Source of the DNA: Burkholderiales bacterium 70-64
GTDB lineage: Bacteria; Pseudomonadota; Gammaproteobacteria; Burkholderiales; Burkholderiaceae_E
Direction of reading: 5' to 3'
DNA length: 64,000 nt
Assembly: GCA_001898645.1 (NCBI GenBank)
Contig: MKUQ01000025.1
Coordinates: forward strand, 62,001 to 126,000
This document shows, piece after piece, positions 46,857 through 55,396 of this stretch (its first letter is position 1; each line of letters opens with the position of its first letter). The notes under the pieces are model-generated. The model was given only the letters and a program-made list of their open reading frames with translations, ran no database searches and was not told the origin of the DNA. The position numbers and the translations under genes were made by a program.

Positions 46857-47252
46857 ATGGCCGTTCGCAGACTCTCCCGCACAACCACCACCGCCAGGAA
46901 GCTCGGCGAGCTCGGGCTCGCCGCGCCGCAGGTGGCCGCGCACAGGCTTTCCCGGATGGCACTCAACGGTCCCGTCTACTCGGTCAGGGACCAGAGAGAG
47001 TTCATCGGCATGATTCAGGAAAAGCAGGTCGCCTTCGTGCAGTCCTGGATGGCCATGTTCTGGGAGGGTGTCAAGGTCCAGCAGGGGCCGTGGCGCGCAT
47101 GGGCGACCGCCTTCTCGTGGTGGACATCGCCGCGACGACGTGCTCCTCTTTCGCCGGACACCCTTCTGCGCATAGCGAACAAAGGGCTGGCGCCCGTGCA
47201 TCGGCGGGCGGTCGCCAACTCCAGGCGGCTGGCCCGTACCCGGCCGCGCTAG
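46857..47252 (+). CDS. Phasin-like polyhydroxyalkanoate granule-associated protein (tentative)
   Basis: A 131-residue basic protein. The pattern LGELGLAAPQVAAHRLSRMA, then QREFIGMIQEKQVAFVQSW and a Trp/Met-rich amphipathic middle resembles small phasin-like proteins annotated on polyhydroxyalkanoate granules in betaproteobacteria. The tail is Arg-rich. It is inside the lower-GC islet. This is a family resemblance by eye, not a firm call. Confidence 0.45.
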   Translation: MAVRRLSRTTTTARKLGELGLAAPQVAAHRLSRMALNGPVYSVRDQREFIGMIQEKQVAFVQSWMAMFWEGVKVQQGPWRAWATAFSWWTSPRRRAPLSPDTLLRIANKGLAPVHRRAVANSRRLARTRPR

Positions 47253-47284
47253 AAATTCGGCCGCCATGAATGGAGGCCCCCGGA

Positions 47285-47686
47285 ATGCTGCGTACCTACC
47301 GAGCGAGCTGCCACTGCGGCAGGGTCGTCGTCGAGACGGATCTCGACCTGACGCAACCCAGTTATCGATGCAACTGCTCCATCTGCCGGCGCAATCGATT
47401 CTGGCCGGCCGTTGCCACGCCGGACCGCTTCCGCATGATCTCGGGCGAGGGCGAGCTGACCCGCTACGTCTTCGGCCGGGAAAGGAATCACCACTACTTC
47501 TGCCGGCACTGCGGCGTCAGGGTCTTCGGGGTCGGCAACGAGACGCCCATCGGCAAGATGTACGGCATCAACATCGGCTGCCTGGAGGGGGTGACGGAAG
47601 AGGAGCTGTCGGGCATTCCCATCGTGTACGTCGACGGCATGCACGACCGCTGGGACGCCCGTCCGGAGTTCTTCCGCCACCTGTGA
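47285..47686 (+). CDS. GFA-family (glutathione-dependent formaldehyde-activating-like) zinc protein
   Basis: A 133-residue protein with the Gfa/CENP-V fold. Zinc cysteines are in SCHCGRV, RCNCSICRR and FCRHCGVRVFG. Members include Gfa, once thought to speed S-hydroxymethylglutathione formation; most are of unknown function. ATG at 47285 is chosen because GGAGG lies eight bases upstream. It is convergent with the Crp/Fnr-type regulator gene. Confidence 0.85.
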   Translation: MLRTYRASCHCGRVVVETDLDLTQPSYRCNCSICRRNRFWPAVATPDRFRMISGEGELTRYVFGRERNHHYFCRHCGVRVFGVGNETPIGKMYGINIGCLEGVTEEELSGIPIVYVDGMHDRWDARPEFFRHL

Positions 47687-47713
47687 GCGGCCCGGCCCGG
47701 CTCTCCGGCCGGC

Positions 47714-48388
47714 TCAGCCCTCCAGCTTCTGCAGCCCCTCCAGCGAGAGCACCGTGACGGAGCCGTACTGCACCGCCAGCAGCCCGTCGCGCTCGAGGCG
47801 CTGCAGCGCCTGGTTCACGGTCTGGCGCGACAGCCCGGTGAGGAAGCCGAGCTCGCCCTGGGAGATCTCCAGCCGCGAGCCCACCCCGGGGTAGAGCAGG
47901 GGGTTGAACAGGTGCGCGAGGCAGCGCGCCACGCGCGCATCGGGGCCGAGCAGCCGGTCGATCTCCACCGTGCCGATGAACTGGCCGAGCCGCTCGTTGA
48001 GCTGCAGCAGCAGGTAGCGGTTGAAGGCGATGCTGCCGTCGAGCAGCCACTGGAAGGTGGCGCGCGGCATCAGGGCGATGCGGCTGTCGCGCAGCGCCAC
48101 CGCGTCGTAGCGGCGCGGCTCCTCCTTGAGCATCGAGCCTTCGCCGAACCAGCCGCCGGCCGGGATGCCGGTGAAGGTGACCGGCTTGCCGGCCACCGAG
48201 ACGCTGCTGATCTTGACCAGGCCGGCGATCACGCCGACCCAGTGCTCCACCGCCTCGCCCTTGCGGCAGACGTAGCAGCCGGCGCGCACCTCGCGTTCGA
48301 GGAGGTCGGCGTGCACCCGTTCTTGCTGCACCGCGTCAAGCGCGCGCATCCAGGGCGACAGCGCGAACAGGTCGTCGAACGCGGACAA
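47714..48388 (-). CDS. Crp/Fnr-family transcriptional regulator
   Basis: About 224 residues. An N-terminal cyclic-nucleotide-binding-type beta-roll (GCYVCRKGEAVEHWVGVIAG...GGWFGEGSML) is followed by a dimer helix and a C-terminal winged helix-turn-helix (ISQGELGFLTGLSRQTVNQA). Only two nearby N-terminal cysteines occur, so it is not a 4Fe-4S FNR. The recognition helix (SRQTVNQ) differs from both CRP (SRETVGR) and FNR (SRETVSR). No ATG fits: TTG at 48388 gives LSAFDDLFALSPW and avoids overlap with the divergent promoter. It likely controls the adjacent liv operon. Confidence 0.83.
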   Translation of the reverse strand: MSAFDDLFALSPWMRALDAVQQERVHADLLEREVRAGCYVCRKGEAVEHWVGVIAGLVKISSVSVAGKPVTFTGIPAGGWFGEGSMLKEEPRRYDAVALRDSRIALMPRATFQWLLDGSIAFNRYLLLQLNERLGQFIGTVEIDRLLGPDARVARCLAHLFNPLLYPGVGSRLEISQGELGFLTGLSRQTVNQALQRLERDGLLAVQYGSVTVLSLEGLQKLEG

Positions 48389-48413
48389 GCGTGGCCCCCG
48401 GTTTACCCTGAAT

Positions 48414-48438
48414 TTGTCGGACAGGCGACAACTATACT
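48414..48438 (+). promoter_or_regulatory. Crp/Fnr-type operator and -10 box of the liv operon
   Basis: TTGTCGGACAGGCGACAA (48414-48431) is a perfect inverted repeat, TTGTCG-N6-CGACAA. Its inner form TGTCG-N6-CGACA has the same half-site spacing as the CRP site TGTGA-N6-TCACA but a different core. TATACT (48433-48438) follows immediately and serves as a -10 box. No good -35 is present, as expected for an activator-dependent promoter, although the site is close enough to the -10 box to repress as well. Confidence 0.6.
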
Positions 48439-48486
48439 GTGATGGCCGGCGTAGACTGGCCCGCAGGAAGGGGAGCGAGGCGACCT

Positions 48487-49287
48487 TTGAAGGGCGATTC
48501 CACACCGATACTCGAGGTGCGCGACGTGTCGCTGCAGTTCGGCGGCGTCGCGGCGCTGATGGACGTGAACTTCGACGTCCGGCGGGGAGAGCTTTTCTCG
48601 ATCATCGGCCCCAACGGCGCCGGCAAGACCTCGATGCTCAACTGCATCTCGGGGCGCTATTCGCCCACCGCCGGCCGGGTGGTGTTCAAGGGGCGCGACG
48701 TCACGCGCCTGACGCCCAACCAGCGCGCCGGGCTCGGGCTCGGGCGCACCTTCCAGAACCTCGCGCTGTTCGCCCACATGACCGTGCTCGACAACATCAT
48801 GGTCGGGCGCCATCACCTGCTGAAGAACAACTTCCTCTCGGGCTCGCTGTACTGGTTCGGCGGCGCGCAGAAGGAGGAGCTGGCGCACCGGCGCCACATC
48901 GAGGACATCATCGATTTCCTGGAGATCAGCCACATCCGCAAGGCGGTCGCGGGCACGCTGTCCTACGGCCTGCGCAAGCGCGTGGAGCTGGCGCGCGCGA
49001 TCGCGGTTCGCCCCGACCTGATCCTGCTCGACGAGCCGATGGCCGGCATGAACCTCGAGGAGAAGGAGGACATGGCGCGCTACATCGTCGACCTCAACGA
49101 GGAGTGGGGCATGACGGTGGTCATGATCGAGCACGACATGGGCGTGGTGATGGACATCTCCAACCGGGTGATGGTGCTCGACTTCGGGCGCGTCATCGCC
49201 AACGGCCTGCCGCACGAGATCATGGCCAACGAGCACGTCAAGACCGCTTACCTCGGCGTCGAAGACGAAGAACAAGGGGTTGCCTGA
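48487..49287 (+). CDS. livG: Liv-type ABC importer ATP-binding protein LivG
   Basis: About 266 residues. Walker A GPNGAGKTS, signature LSYGLRKRVELARA and Walker B LILLDEPMAGMN are present, with the long LivG insertion before the signature. GTG/ATG codons at 48439/48442 lie directly on or after the predicted -10 box, so TTG at 48487 (KGDSTPILEVRDVSLQF) is preferred. It heads an operon of seven genes controlled by the divergent Crp/Fnr-type protein. Confidence 0.9.
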   Translation: MKGDSTPILEVRDVSLQFGGVAALMDVNFDVRRGELFSIIGPNGAGKTSMLNCISGRYSPTAGRVVFKGRDVTRLTPNQRAGLGLGRTFQNLALFAHMTVLDNIMVGRHHLLKNNFLSGSLYWFGGAQKEELAHRRHIEDIIDFLEISHIRKAVAGTLSYGLRKRVELARAIAVRPDLILLDEPMAGMNLEEKEDMARYIVDLNEEWGMTVVMIEHDMGVVMDISNRVMVLDFGRVIANGLPHEIMANEHVKTAYLGVEDEEQGVA

Positions 49288-51243
49288 ATGCAGCCCGAAT
49301 ACGCAGACGTCGCGCTCCACGACACCCTTCCGAAGCTGCTGCTCCACAACGCGGCCGGCTGGCCCGCCGAGGTGGCCATGCGCGAGAAGGAGTTCGGCGT
49401 CTGGAACGAGTTCACCTGGAGCGACTACCGCGACCGGGTCAAGGAGATCGCGCTCGGCCTGGCGGGCCTGGGCGTGCGCCGCGGCGAGGTGATCGCCCTC
49501 ATCGGCAAGAACCGGCCCGAGATGGTGTGGGGCGAGGTCGCCGCCCACGCGCTGGGCTGCATGACGCTGGGGATCTACCACGACGCGATGAACGAGGAGG
49601 TGGCCTACCTGATCGGCTACGCCCAGGCGCGCGTCGTGCTGGCCGAGGACGAGGAGCAGGTCGACAAGCTGCTGGAGGTCGCCGAGACCGCCGCCTGCAT
49701 CGAGAAGATCGTCTACTTCGATCCGCGCGGCATGCGCAAGTACGACGACCCGCGCCTGATGAGCCGGGAGGCGCTCAAGGCCGAGGCCGCCCGCGTCGAG
49801 GCGGCCGAGCCCGGCCGCTTCGAGGGCGAGGTGGCGCGCGGCCGGGGCGACGATGTCGCGATCCTGTGCACCACCTCGGGCACGGTGTCCAATCCCAAGC
49901 TGGCGATGCTGCAGTCCGGGCCCTTCCTCGCCCACTGCCTGGCCTACCTGCGCGCCGACCCCAAGCTGCCGAGCGACGACTACGTCTCGGTGCTGCCGCT
50001 GCCGTGGATCATGGAGCAGGTGTACGCAGTGGCACAGGCGCTCATCTCGCGCATCACGGTCAATTTCGTCGAGGAGCCCGAGACGCAGATGGCCGACCTG
50101 CGCGAGATCGGCCCCACCTTCCTGCTGCTCGCGCCGCGCGTGTGGGAGTCGATCGCCGCCGATGTGCGCGCCCGGGTCATGGATGCCACGCCGTTCAAGC
50201 AGCGCATGTTCGCGCTCGGCATGCGGCTCGGCCTGAAGGCGCTCGACGAAGGGCGGCGCTCGCGGCTGGCCGACTGGATCCTGTTCAGGGCGCTGCGCGA
50301 CCGGCTCGGCTTCACCTACCTGAAGTCGGCGGCCACCGGCGGAGCCGCGCTCGGTCCCGAGACCTTCCGCTTCTTCCAGGCCATGGGCGTGCCGCTGCGC
50401 CAGATCTACGGCCAGACCGAGCTCGCCGGGGCCTACACCATCCACCGCCCGGACGACGTCGACTTCGACACCGTGGGCGTGCCCTTCGATACCTCCGAGG
50501 TGCGCATCGACAACCCGGATGCCAACGGGGTCGGCGAGATCGTCGCGCGCAGCGCCGGGCTGTTCCTAGGCTTCTACAGGAACGAGGAGGACACACGCAA
50601 GGACCTGCGCGAGGGCTGGATGCACACCGGCGACGCCGGCTACATCAAGCGGGAGAACGGCCACCTGGTGGTGATCGACCGTATCAAGGACCTCGCCGTC
50701 ACCTCGACCGGCACGCGCTTCTCGCCGCAGTTCATCGAGAACAAGCTGAAGTTCTCGCCCTTCGTGGCCGAGGCGGTGATCCTCGGGCACGGCAAGCCTT
50801 TCCTGTCGGCGATCGTGTGCATCCGCTACTCCATCGTCGCCAAGTGGGCCGAGCAGCGCGGCATCGCGTTCACCAACTACACCAACCTGTCGGCCCAGCC
50901 GGCGGTGCAGCAGCTGCTGCGCGAGGAGGTCGAGAAGGTCAACGCGACGCTGCCCGAGCCCCAGCGCATCGGCAAGCTGGTGCTGCTCTACAAGGAGCTC
51001 GATGCCGACGACGGCGAGCTCACGCGCACGCGCAAGGTGCGCCGCGGGGTGATCAACGAGAAGTACGCCGACATCATCGACGCCATCTACGGCGACCAGC
51101 CGACGGTGCACGTCGACACCATGATCACGTTCCAGGACGGCACCAAGGCGCGCATCCGCACCGACCTGGTGGTCGCGAACCTCGGCGCCTGGCGGTCCCC
51201 GGCGCACCAGCAGGCGGCCGAGACGGCCCAGGAGGAGGGCTGA
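49288..51243 (+). CDS. Acyl-CoA/aryl-CoA synthetase (long-chain fatty acid-CoA ligase family)
   Basis: A 651-residue AMP-forming ligase placed inside the liv operon. The nucleotide loop is LCTTSGTVSNPKLAML; the adenylation motif is IYGQTELAGAYT; the hinge region is GWMHTGDAGYI. A TRTRKVRRG segment near the C-terminus stands where other ligases have the catalytic lysine. It activates a carboxylic acid with ATP and CoA. Its position between ATPase and permease genes suggests it traps the imported acid as a CoA ester. Chain type cannot be told. Confidence 0.88.
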   Translation: MQPEYADVALHDTLPKLLLHNAAGWPAEVAMREKEFGVWNEFTWSDYRDRVKEIALGLAGLGVRRGEVIALIGKNRPEMVWGEVAAHALGCMTLGIYHDAMNEEVAYLIGYAQARVVLAEDEEQVDKLLEVAETAACIEKIVYFDPRGMRKYDDPRLMSREALKAEAARVEAAEPGRFEGEVARGRGDDVAILCTTSGTVSNPKLAMLQSGPFLAHCLAYLRADPKLPSDDYVSVLPLPWIMEQVYAVAQALISRITVNFVEEPETQMADLREIGPTFLLLAPRVWESIAADVRARVMDATPFKQRMFALGMRLGLKALDEGRRSRLADWILFRALRDRLGFTYLKSAATGGAALGPETFRFFQAMGVPLRQIYGQTELAGAYTIHRPDDVDFDTVGVPFDTSEVRIDNPDANGVGEIVARSAGLFLGFYRNEEDTRKDLREGWMHTGDAGYIKRENGHLVVIDRIKDLAVTSTGTRFSPQFIENKLKFSPFVAEAVILGHGKPFLSAIVCIRYSIVAKWAEQRGIAFTNYTNLSAQPAVQQLLREEVEKVNATLPEPQRIGKLVLLYKELDADDGELTRTRKVRRGVINEKYADIIDAIYGDQPTVHVDTMITFQDGTKARIRTDLVVANLGAWRSPAHQQAAETAQEEG

Positions 51244-52136
51244 TGAACACCGACCTGCTGGTCCAGCTGCTGGTCAACGGCATCATCATCGGCACGCTGT
51301 ACGGCGTGGTGGCGATGTGCTTCGTGCTGATCTACAAGTCGACGCAGATCGTCAACTTCGCGCAGGGCGAGTTCCTGCTGATCGGCGCGTGGGTGTGCTG
51401 GTGGCTGCTCACGCGCTGGCAGCTGCCGTTCTGGGTCGGCTTCCCGGTGACGCTCGCCTTCATGCTGGTGTTCGGCGTGCTGCTGCAGGTGATCGTGCTC
51501 AGGCCGATGATCGGCGAGCCCATCATCTCGGTGATCATGGTGACCATCGGGCTGTCGATCTTCTTCCAGGCGATGATGAAGTGGATCTTCGGCGTCTTCG
51601 CCAAGCCCTACCCGGAGGTGTTCGGCACCCGGTCGATGAACGTCCTCGGCCTGAACGTCCAGACGCCCTACATCATGTCGATGGTGATCTCGCTGGTCAT
51701 CATGGCCGGCTTCGCCTGGTTCTTCAAGTTCTCCAGGCTCGGGCTGGCGATGCGCGCCACCGCCTTCAACCAGCAGGTCGCCCAGAGCCTGGGCATCTCG
51801 GTGAAGTCGGTGTTCGCCATGGCCTGGGCCATCTCGGCGATGGTCTCGGCGCTGGCCGGCGTGGTGGTGGGCATGGTCAACGGGGTGTCCTCGGCGCTGT
51901 CGTTCTTCGGCATCAAGGTGTTCCCGGTGGTGATCCTGGGCGGCCTCGACTCGATCGTCGGCGCGATCCTGGGCGGCCTCATCATCGGCGTGCTCGAGAA
52001 CATGGCGGAGTTCGTCGACGGCCAGTACCTGAACCTGGGCAACCTGTACACGGTCGTGCCGTTCTACGCGCTGATCATCATCCTGATGATCAAGCCGTAC
52101 GGCCTGTTCGGCACGAAGCAGATCGAGAGGGTGTGA
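51243..52136 (+). CDS. livH: Liv-type ABC importer permease LivH
   Basis: A 297-residue permease with about eight helices: GIIIGTLYGVVAMCFVLIYK, STQIVNFAQGEFLLIGAW and the cytoplasmic loop RLGLAMRATAFNQQVAQSLG. It starts on the last base of the ligase stop. It forms the membrane channel with LivM. Confidence 0.93.
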   Translation: MNTDLLVQLLVNGIIIGTLYGVVAMCFVLIYKSTQIVNFAQGEFLLIGAWVCWWLLTRWQLPFWVGFPVTLAFMLVFGVLLQVIVLRPMIGEPIISVIMVTIGLSIFFQAMMKWIFGVFAKPYPEVFGTRSMNVLGLNVQTPYIMSMVISLVIMAGFAWFFKFSRLGLAMRATAFNQQVAQSLGISVKSVFAMAWAISAMVSALAGVVVGMVNGVSSALSFFGIKVFPVVILGGLDSIVGAILGGLIIGVLENMAEFVDGQYLNLGNLYTVVPFYALIIILMIKPYGLFGTKQIERV

Positions 52137-52137
52137 C

Positions 52138-53223
52138 ATGGCGAGCACGCCTTCCGCACTGATCCCCTGCGGCCAGTTCAAGACCGGCTACCGCAAGGAC
52201 ACCACGATCTTCCCGACGCCCGCCGCCCGGGCCTTCGCGATCGCGGCGGTGGTGCTGCTGTGCCTGTTGCCGATGAAGATCGGCGGGGTCGAGCTGCTCA
52301 GCAAGTACCAGATGAACCTGCTGATCCAGATCGGCTACTACGGCATCGCGGCGCTCGGCCTGAACATCCTGGTCGGCTTCACCGGGCAGATCTCGCTCGG
52401 GCACGCGGCATTCTTCGGCTTCGGCGCCTTCGCATCGGCGTGGCTGAACAACTCGTTCGGCGTGCCGGTGTTCTGGGCCATCCCGCTGGCGGGCGTGCTG
52501 ACCACGCTGGTCGGCCTGCTGTTCGGCATTCCGGCCGCGCGCATCAAGGGCCTGTACCTGGCCATCGCCACCTTCGCGGCGCAGTTCATCCTCGAGGACT
52601 TCTTCTCGCGCGCGAACTGGTTCACCGGCGGCTCCGCGGGCACGATGGCGCAGCCGTTCAGCCTCTTCGGCTACGAGATCGACGGCGACCACGGCTACTT
52701 CTACGTCGTGCTCGCCTACGTGGTCGTGCTCTATCTGCTCGGCACCAACCTGATGCGCAGCCGCGACGGGCGGGCGTTCGTCGCCGTGCGCGACCACTAC
52801 CTGTCGGCCGAGGTGATGGGCATCAACCTGACCCATTACCGCGTGCTCTCGTTCGGCGTCTCGGCCTTCTACGCCGGCATCGGCGGCGCGTTGTTCGGCC
52901 ACTACCTGGGCTATGTGTCGGCGGAGTCGTTCACCATCCTGCTGTCGATCCAGTTCCTCGGCATGATCATCATCGGAGGACTGGGCAGCGTCATGGGCAC
53001 GCTGCTGGGCGTGGCGTTCATGGTGCTGCTGCCGGAAGGCATCGGGATGCTGTCGAAAAGCGTCGGCGGCGTGTTCCCGGCCATGGTCGAAGGCCTCGCG
53101 TTCGTCAAGGAAGGCGCGATCGGCCTGGTGATCGTGCTGTTCCTGATCTTCGAGCCCGATGGACTCGCGCACCGCTGGAAGATGATCAAGGCGTACTGGA
53201 AGCTGTATCCGTTTTCGTACTAG
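52138..53223 (+). CDS. livM: Liv-type ABC importer permease LivM
   Basis: A 361-residue permease with about ten helices. Family blocks GLNILVGFTGQISLGHAAFF and GRAFVAVRDHYLSAEVMGIN are clear, as is LGGLGSVMGTLLG-like packing near the C-terminus. A short polar N-terminus (about 20 residues) precedes the first helix. It begins one base after livH. Confidence 0.93.
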   Translation: MASTPSALIPCGQFKTGYRKDTTIFPTPAARAFAIAAVVLLCLLPMKIGGVELLSKYQMNLLIQIGYYGIAALGLNILVGFTGQISLGHAAFFGFGAFASAWLNNSFGVPVFWAIPLAGVLTTLVGLLFGIPAARIKGLYLAIATFAAQFILEDFFSRANWFTGGSAGTMAQPFSLFGYEIDGDHGYFYVVLAYVVVLYLLGTNLMRSRDGRAFVAVRDHYLSAEVMGINLTHYRVLSFGVSAFYAGIGGALFGHYLGYVSAESFTILLSIQFLGMIIIGGLGSVMGTLLGVAFMVLLPEGIGMLSKSVGGVFPAMVEGLAFVKEGAIGLVIVLFLIFEPDGLAHRWKMIKAYWKLYPFSY

Positions 53224-53252
53224 CAACGACCCCAAGAGAGAGGAGCAATACG

Positions 53253-54488
53253 ATGAAGGGCACCCTGTTCACTGCCGCTGCGGCGGCCGTCCTGCTCGGC
53301 GCCGGTCCGGCCGCTGCGCAAGGCATCTTCGTCGGCCACCTGGCCGACTACACCGGCGCGACCTCCGACGTCGGCAAGCCCTACGGACAGGGCGTCGCCG
53401 ACGCGCTTGCCTACATCAACGCGCACGGCGGCATCAACGGCAAGAAGATCGAGTTCGAGACGGTCGACTACAGCTACGAGGTTCCGCGCGCGATCGCCAC
53501 CTACAAGAAGTGGACAGGCGAGAAGAAAGTGGCGGCGATCCAGGGCTGGGGCACCGGCGACACCGAGGCGATGGTCGGCTTCGTGGCCAAGGACCAGATC
53601 CCGTACTTCTCCGCCTCGTATTCGGGCCACCTGACCGATCCCGCCGGCAAGGGCACGCACGGCTCCAAGGCGGCTCCGTACAATTTCTTCTACGGCCCGT
53701 CGTACACCGACGGCTGCCGTGCACTGGTGCAATGGGCAGCGGGCGACGCGAAGAAGAAGGGCATCGCAGCGCCGAAGTTCGTGCACCTGGGCGACAACCA
53801 CCCGTATCCGAACGCGCCCAAGGTGGCCTGCGGCGATTACGCTAAGGAGATGGGGTTCACCATCGTGCCGCCGATCCAGTACTCGCTCAAGCCGGGCGAC
53901 TTCAAGGCCCAGTGCCTGAGCCTGAAGGAGTCGGGCGCCAACTACGCCTTCCTCGCCAATACCGGCGGCTCCACCATCTCGCTGCTCAAGTCGTGCGAGA
54001 CGGTGGGCGTGAACACCGAGTTCATGGGCAACGTGTGGGCGATGGACGAGAACGCACTCAAGGCCGCGGGCGACGCCGCCAACGGGGTGGTGTTCGTGGT
54101 CGGCGCGGCCGACTGGAAGTCCGACGCACCGGGAATGAAGACGGTGCGCGACATCTCGAAGGTCTCCGATGCTTCCGGCAACCTGTACCGGCCGGTGCAC
54201 TACATGCGCGGCATCTGCTCGGTGTTCTACATGCGCGACGCGATGGTCGCGGCCGACAAGGCCGGCGGCGTCACCGGTCCGAACATCAAGAAGGCCATGG
54301 AGCAGATGAAGGGCCACGTCCCGGCCGAGCTGCAGGGCGTATGCATTCCGTCGACCTGGACTGCGGAAGATCACCGCGGCACGACCACGGTCCACATCTA
54401 CGAGGCCACGTCCAAGGGCGGCAGCCAGGGCATCAAGCAGATCGGCGAGTCGGTCATTCCCCGCAAGCCGGAGTGGCTCGGCTGGTAA
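53253..54488 (+). CDS. Liv-type ABC importer substrate-binding protein
   Basis: A 411-residue periplasmic binding protein of the Leu/Ile/Val type. A signal peptide covers about residues 1-22 (cleavage after AAAQ). Typical parts are GVADALAYINAHGGINGKKI and the ligand-site region (FSASYSGHLTD, GNVWAMDE). AGGAG lies upstream of ATG 53253. It sits with two CoA ligases and a crotonase, so the ligand is more likely an aromatic or aliphatic acid than a branched-chain amino acid. A strong hairpin follows the gene. Confidence 0.87.
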   Translation: MKGTLFTAAAAAVLLGAGPAAAQGIFVGHLADYTGATSDVGKPYGQGVADALAYINAHGGINGKKIEFETVDYSYEVPRAIATYKKWTGEKKVAAIQGWGTGDTEAMVGFVAKDQIPYFSASYSGHLTDPAGKGTHGSKAAPYNFFYGPSYTDGCRALVQWAAGDAKKKGIAAPKFVHLGDNHPYPNAPKVACGDYAKEMGFTIVPPIQYSLKPGDFKAQCLSLKESGANYAFLANTGGSTISLLKSCETVGVNTEFMGNVWAMDENALKAAGDAANGVVFVVGAADWKSDAPGMKTVRDISKVSDASGNLYRPVHYMRGICSVFYMRDAMVAADKAGGVTGPNIKKAMEQMKGHVPAELQGVCIPSTWTAEDHRGTTTVHIYEATSKGGSQGIKQIGESVIPRKPEWLGW

Positions 54489-54495
54489 GCAGGGA

Positions 54496-54528
54496 GCCGG
54501 CCTCCCGCAGCGGGTGCGGGAGGCCGGC
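54496..54528 (+). terminator. Strong hairpin between the binding-protein gene and livF
   Basis: A 14-bp perfect stem (GCCGGCCTCCCGCA at 54496-54509 and complement at 54515-54528) with a five-base loop. No T-run follows. It stands seven bases after the binding-protein stop and probably stabilises that part of the mRNA or attenuates read-through, giving more binding protein than ATPase. Confidence 0.6.
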
Positions 54529-54552
54529 GCCCATCGTCGCGAAACCGGATCC

Positions 54553-55389
54553 ATGATCGAAGCGCAAACGAAACGAGCGGAACCGGCAGAGGACGCCGGC
54601 ACGCCGATCCTGACGGTCAACAACATCGAGGTCGTCTACGACGAGGTCATCCTCGTGCTGCGCGGCGTCAGCCTCTCGGTGCCCGAGGGGCAGATCGTCG
54701 CGCTGCTCGGGCCCAACGGCGCCGGCAAGTCGACCACGCTGAAGGCCATCTCGGGGCTGCTGCGCACCGAGGACGGGGAGGTCACGCGCGGCAACGTCAG
54801 CTTCATGGGCGAGGAGATCGCCAACATGGCGCCCGAGCAGATCGTGCGCCGGGGCATCTTCCAGGTCATGGAGGGGCGGCGCATCGTCGAGGACATGACG
54901 GTGATCGAGAACCTTCGCCTGGGCGCCTACACGCGACGCGACGGCGGGGTGCGGCGCGACCTCGACATGGTGTTCGACTTCTTCCCGCGCCTGCGCGAGC
55001 GCACCGGGCTCGCGGGCTACCTCTCGGGCGGCGAGCAGCAGATGCTCGCCATCAGCCGCGCGCTGATGGCCAGGCCGAAGATGATCCTGCTCGACGAACC
55101 GTCGATGGGCCTGTCGCCGCTGCTGGTGAAGGAAGTGTTCGGCATCATCCGCCAGCTCAACCGCGAGCTCGGCATCACCATCCTGCTGGTCGAGCAGAAC
55201 GCGCGCATGGCGCTGCACGCGGCCAGCTACGGCTACATCATGGAGTCGGGCAAGATCGTGCTCGACGGCGCGCAGGCCGATCTCGTCGACAACGAGGACG
55301 TGCGGGAGTTCTACCTGGGCGGGGGCGGCGAGGAGCGCCGCTCGTTCAAGAACCTGAAGTCCTACAAGCGGCGCAAGCGCTGGCTGTGA
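54553..55389 (+). CDS. livF: Liv-type ABC importer ATP-binding protein LivF
   Basis: A 278-residue ATPase. Walker A GPNGAGKST, signature YLSGGEQQMLAISRAL, Walker B MILLDEPSMGLSP and the LVEQN switch identify LivF. The C-terminus carries a basic extension of about 25 residues (ERRSFKNLKSYKRRKRWL) not seen in short LivF proteins. It pairs with LivG. Confidence 0.92.
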   Translation: MIEAQTKRAEPAEDAGTPILTVNNIEVVYDEVILVLRGVSLSVPEGQIVALLGPNGAGKSTTLKAISGLLRTEDGEVTRGNVSFMGEEIANMAPEQIVRRGIFQVMEGRRIVEDMTVIENLRLGAYTRRDGGVRRDLDMVFDFFPRLRERTGLAGYLSGGEQQMLAISRALMARPKMILLDEPSMGLSPLLVKEVFGIIRQLNRELGITILLVEQNARMALHAASYGYIMESGKIVLDGAQADLVDNEDVREFYLGGGGEERRSFKNLKSYKRRKRWL

Positions 55390-55396
55390 GCGAGTG

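Noticed and set aside
47714-48388. The Crp/Fnr-type protein as the regulator of the FNR box at 1739
   Set aside because: It lacks the cysteine set of FNR and has a different recognition helix; its likely site is the adjacent TGTCG-N6-CGACA repeat.
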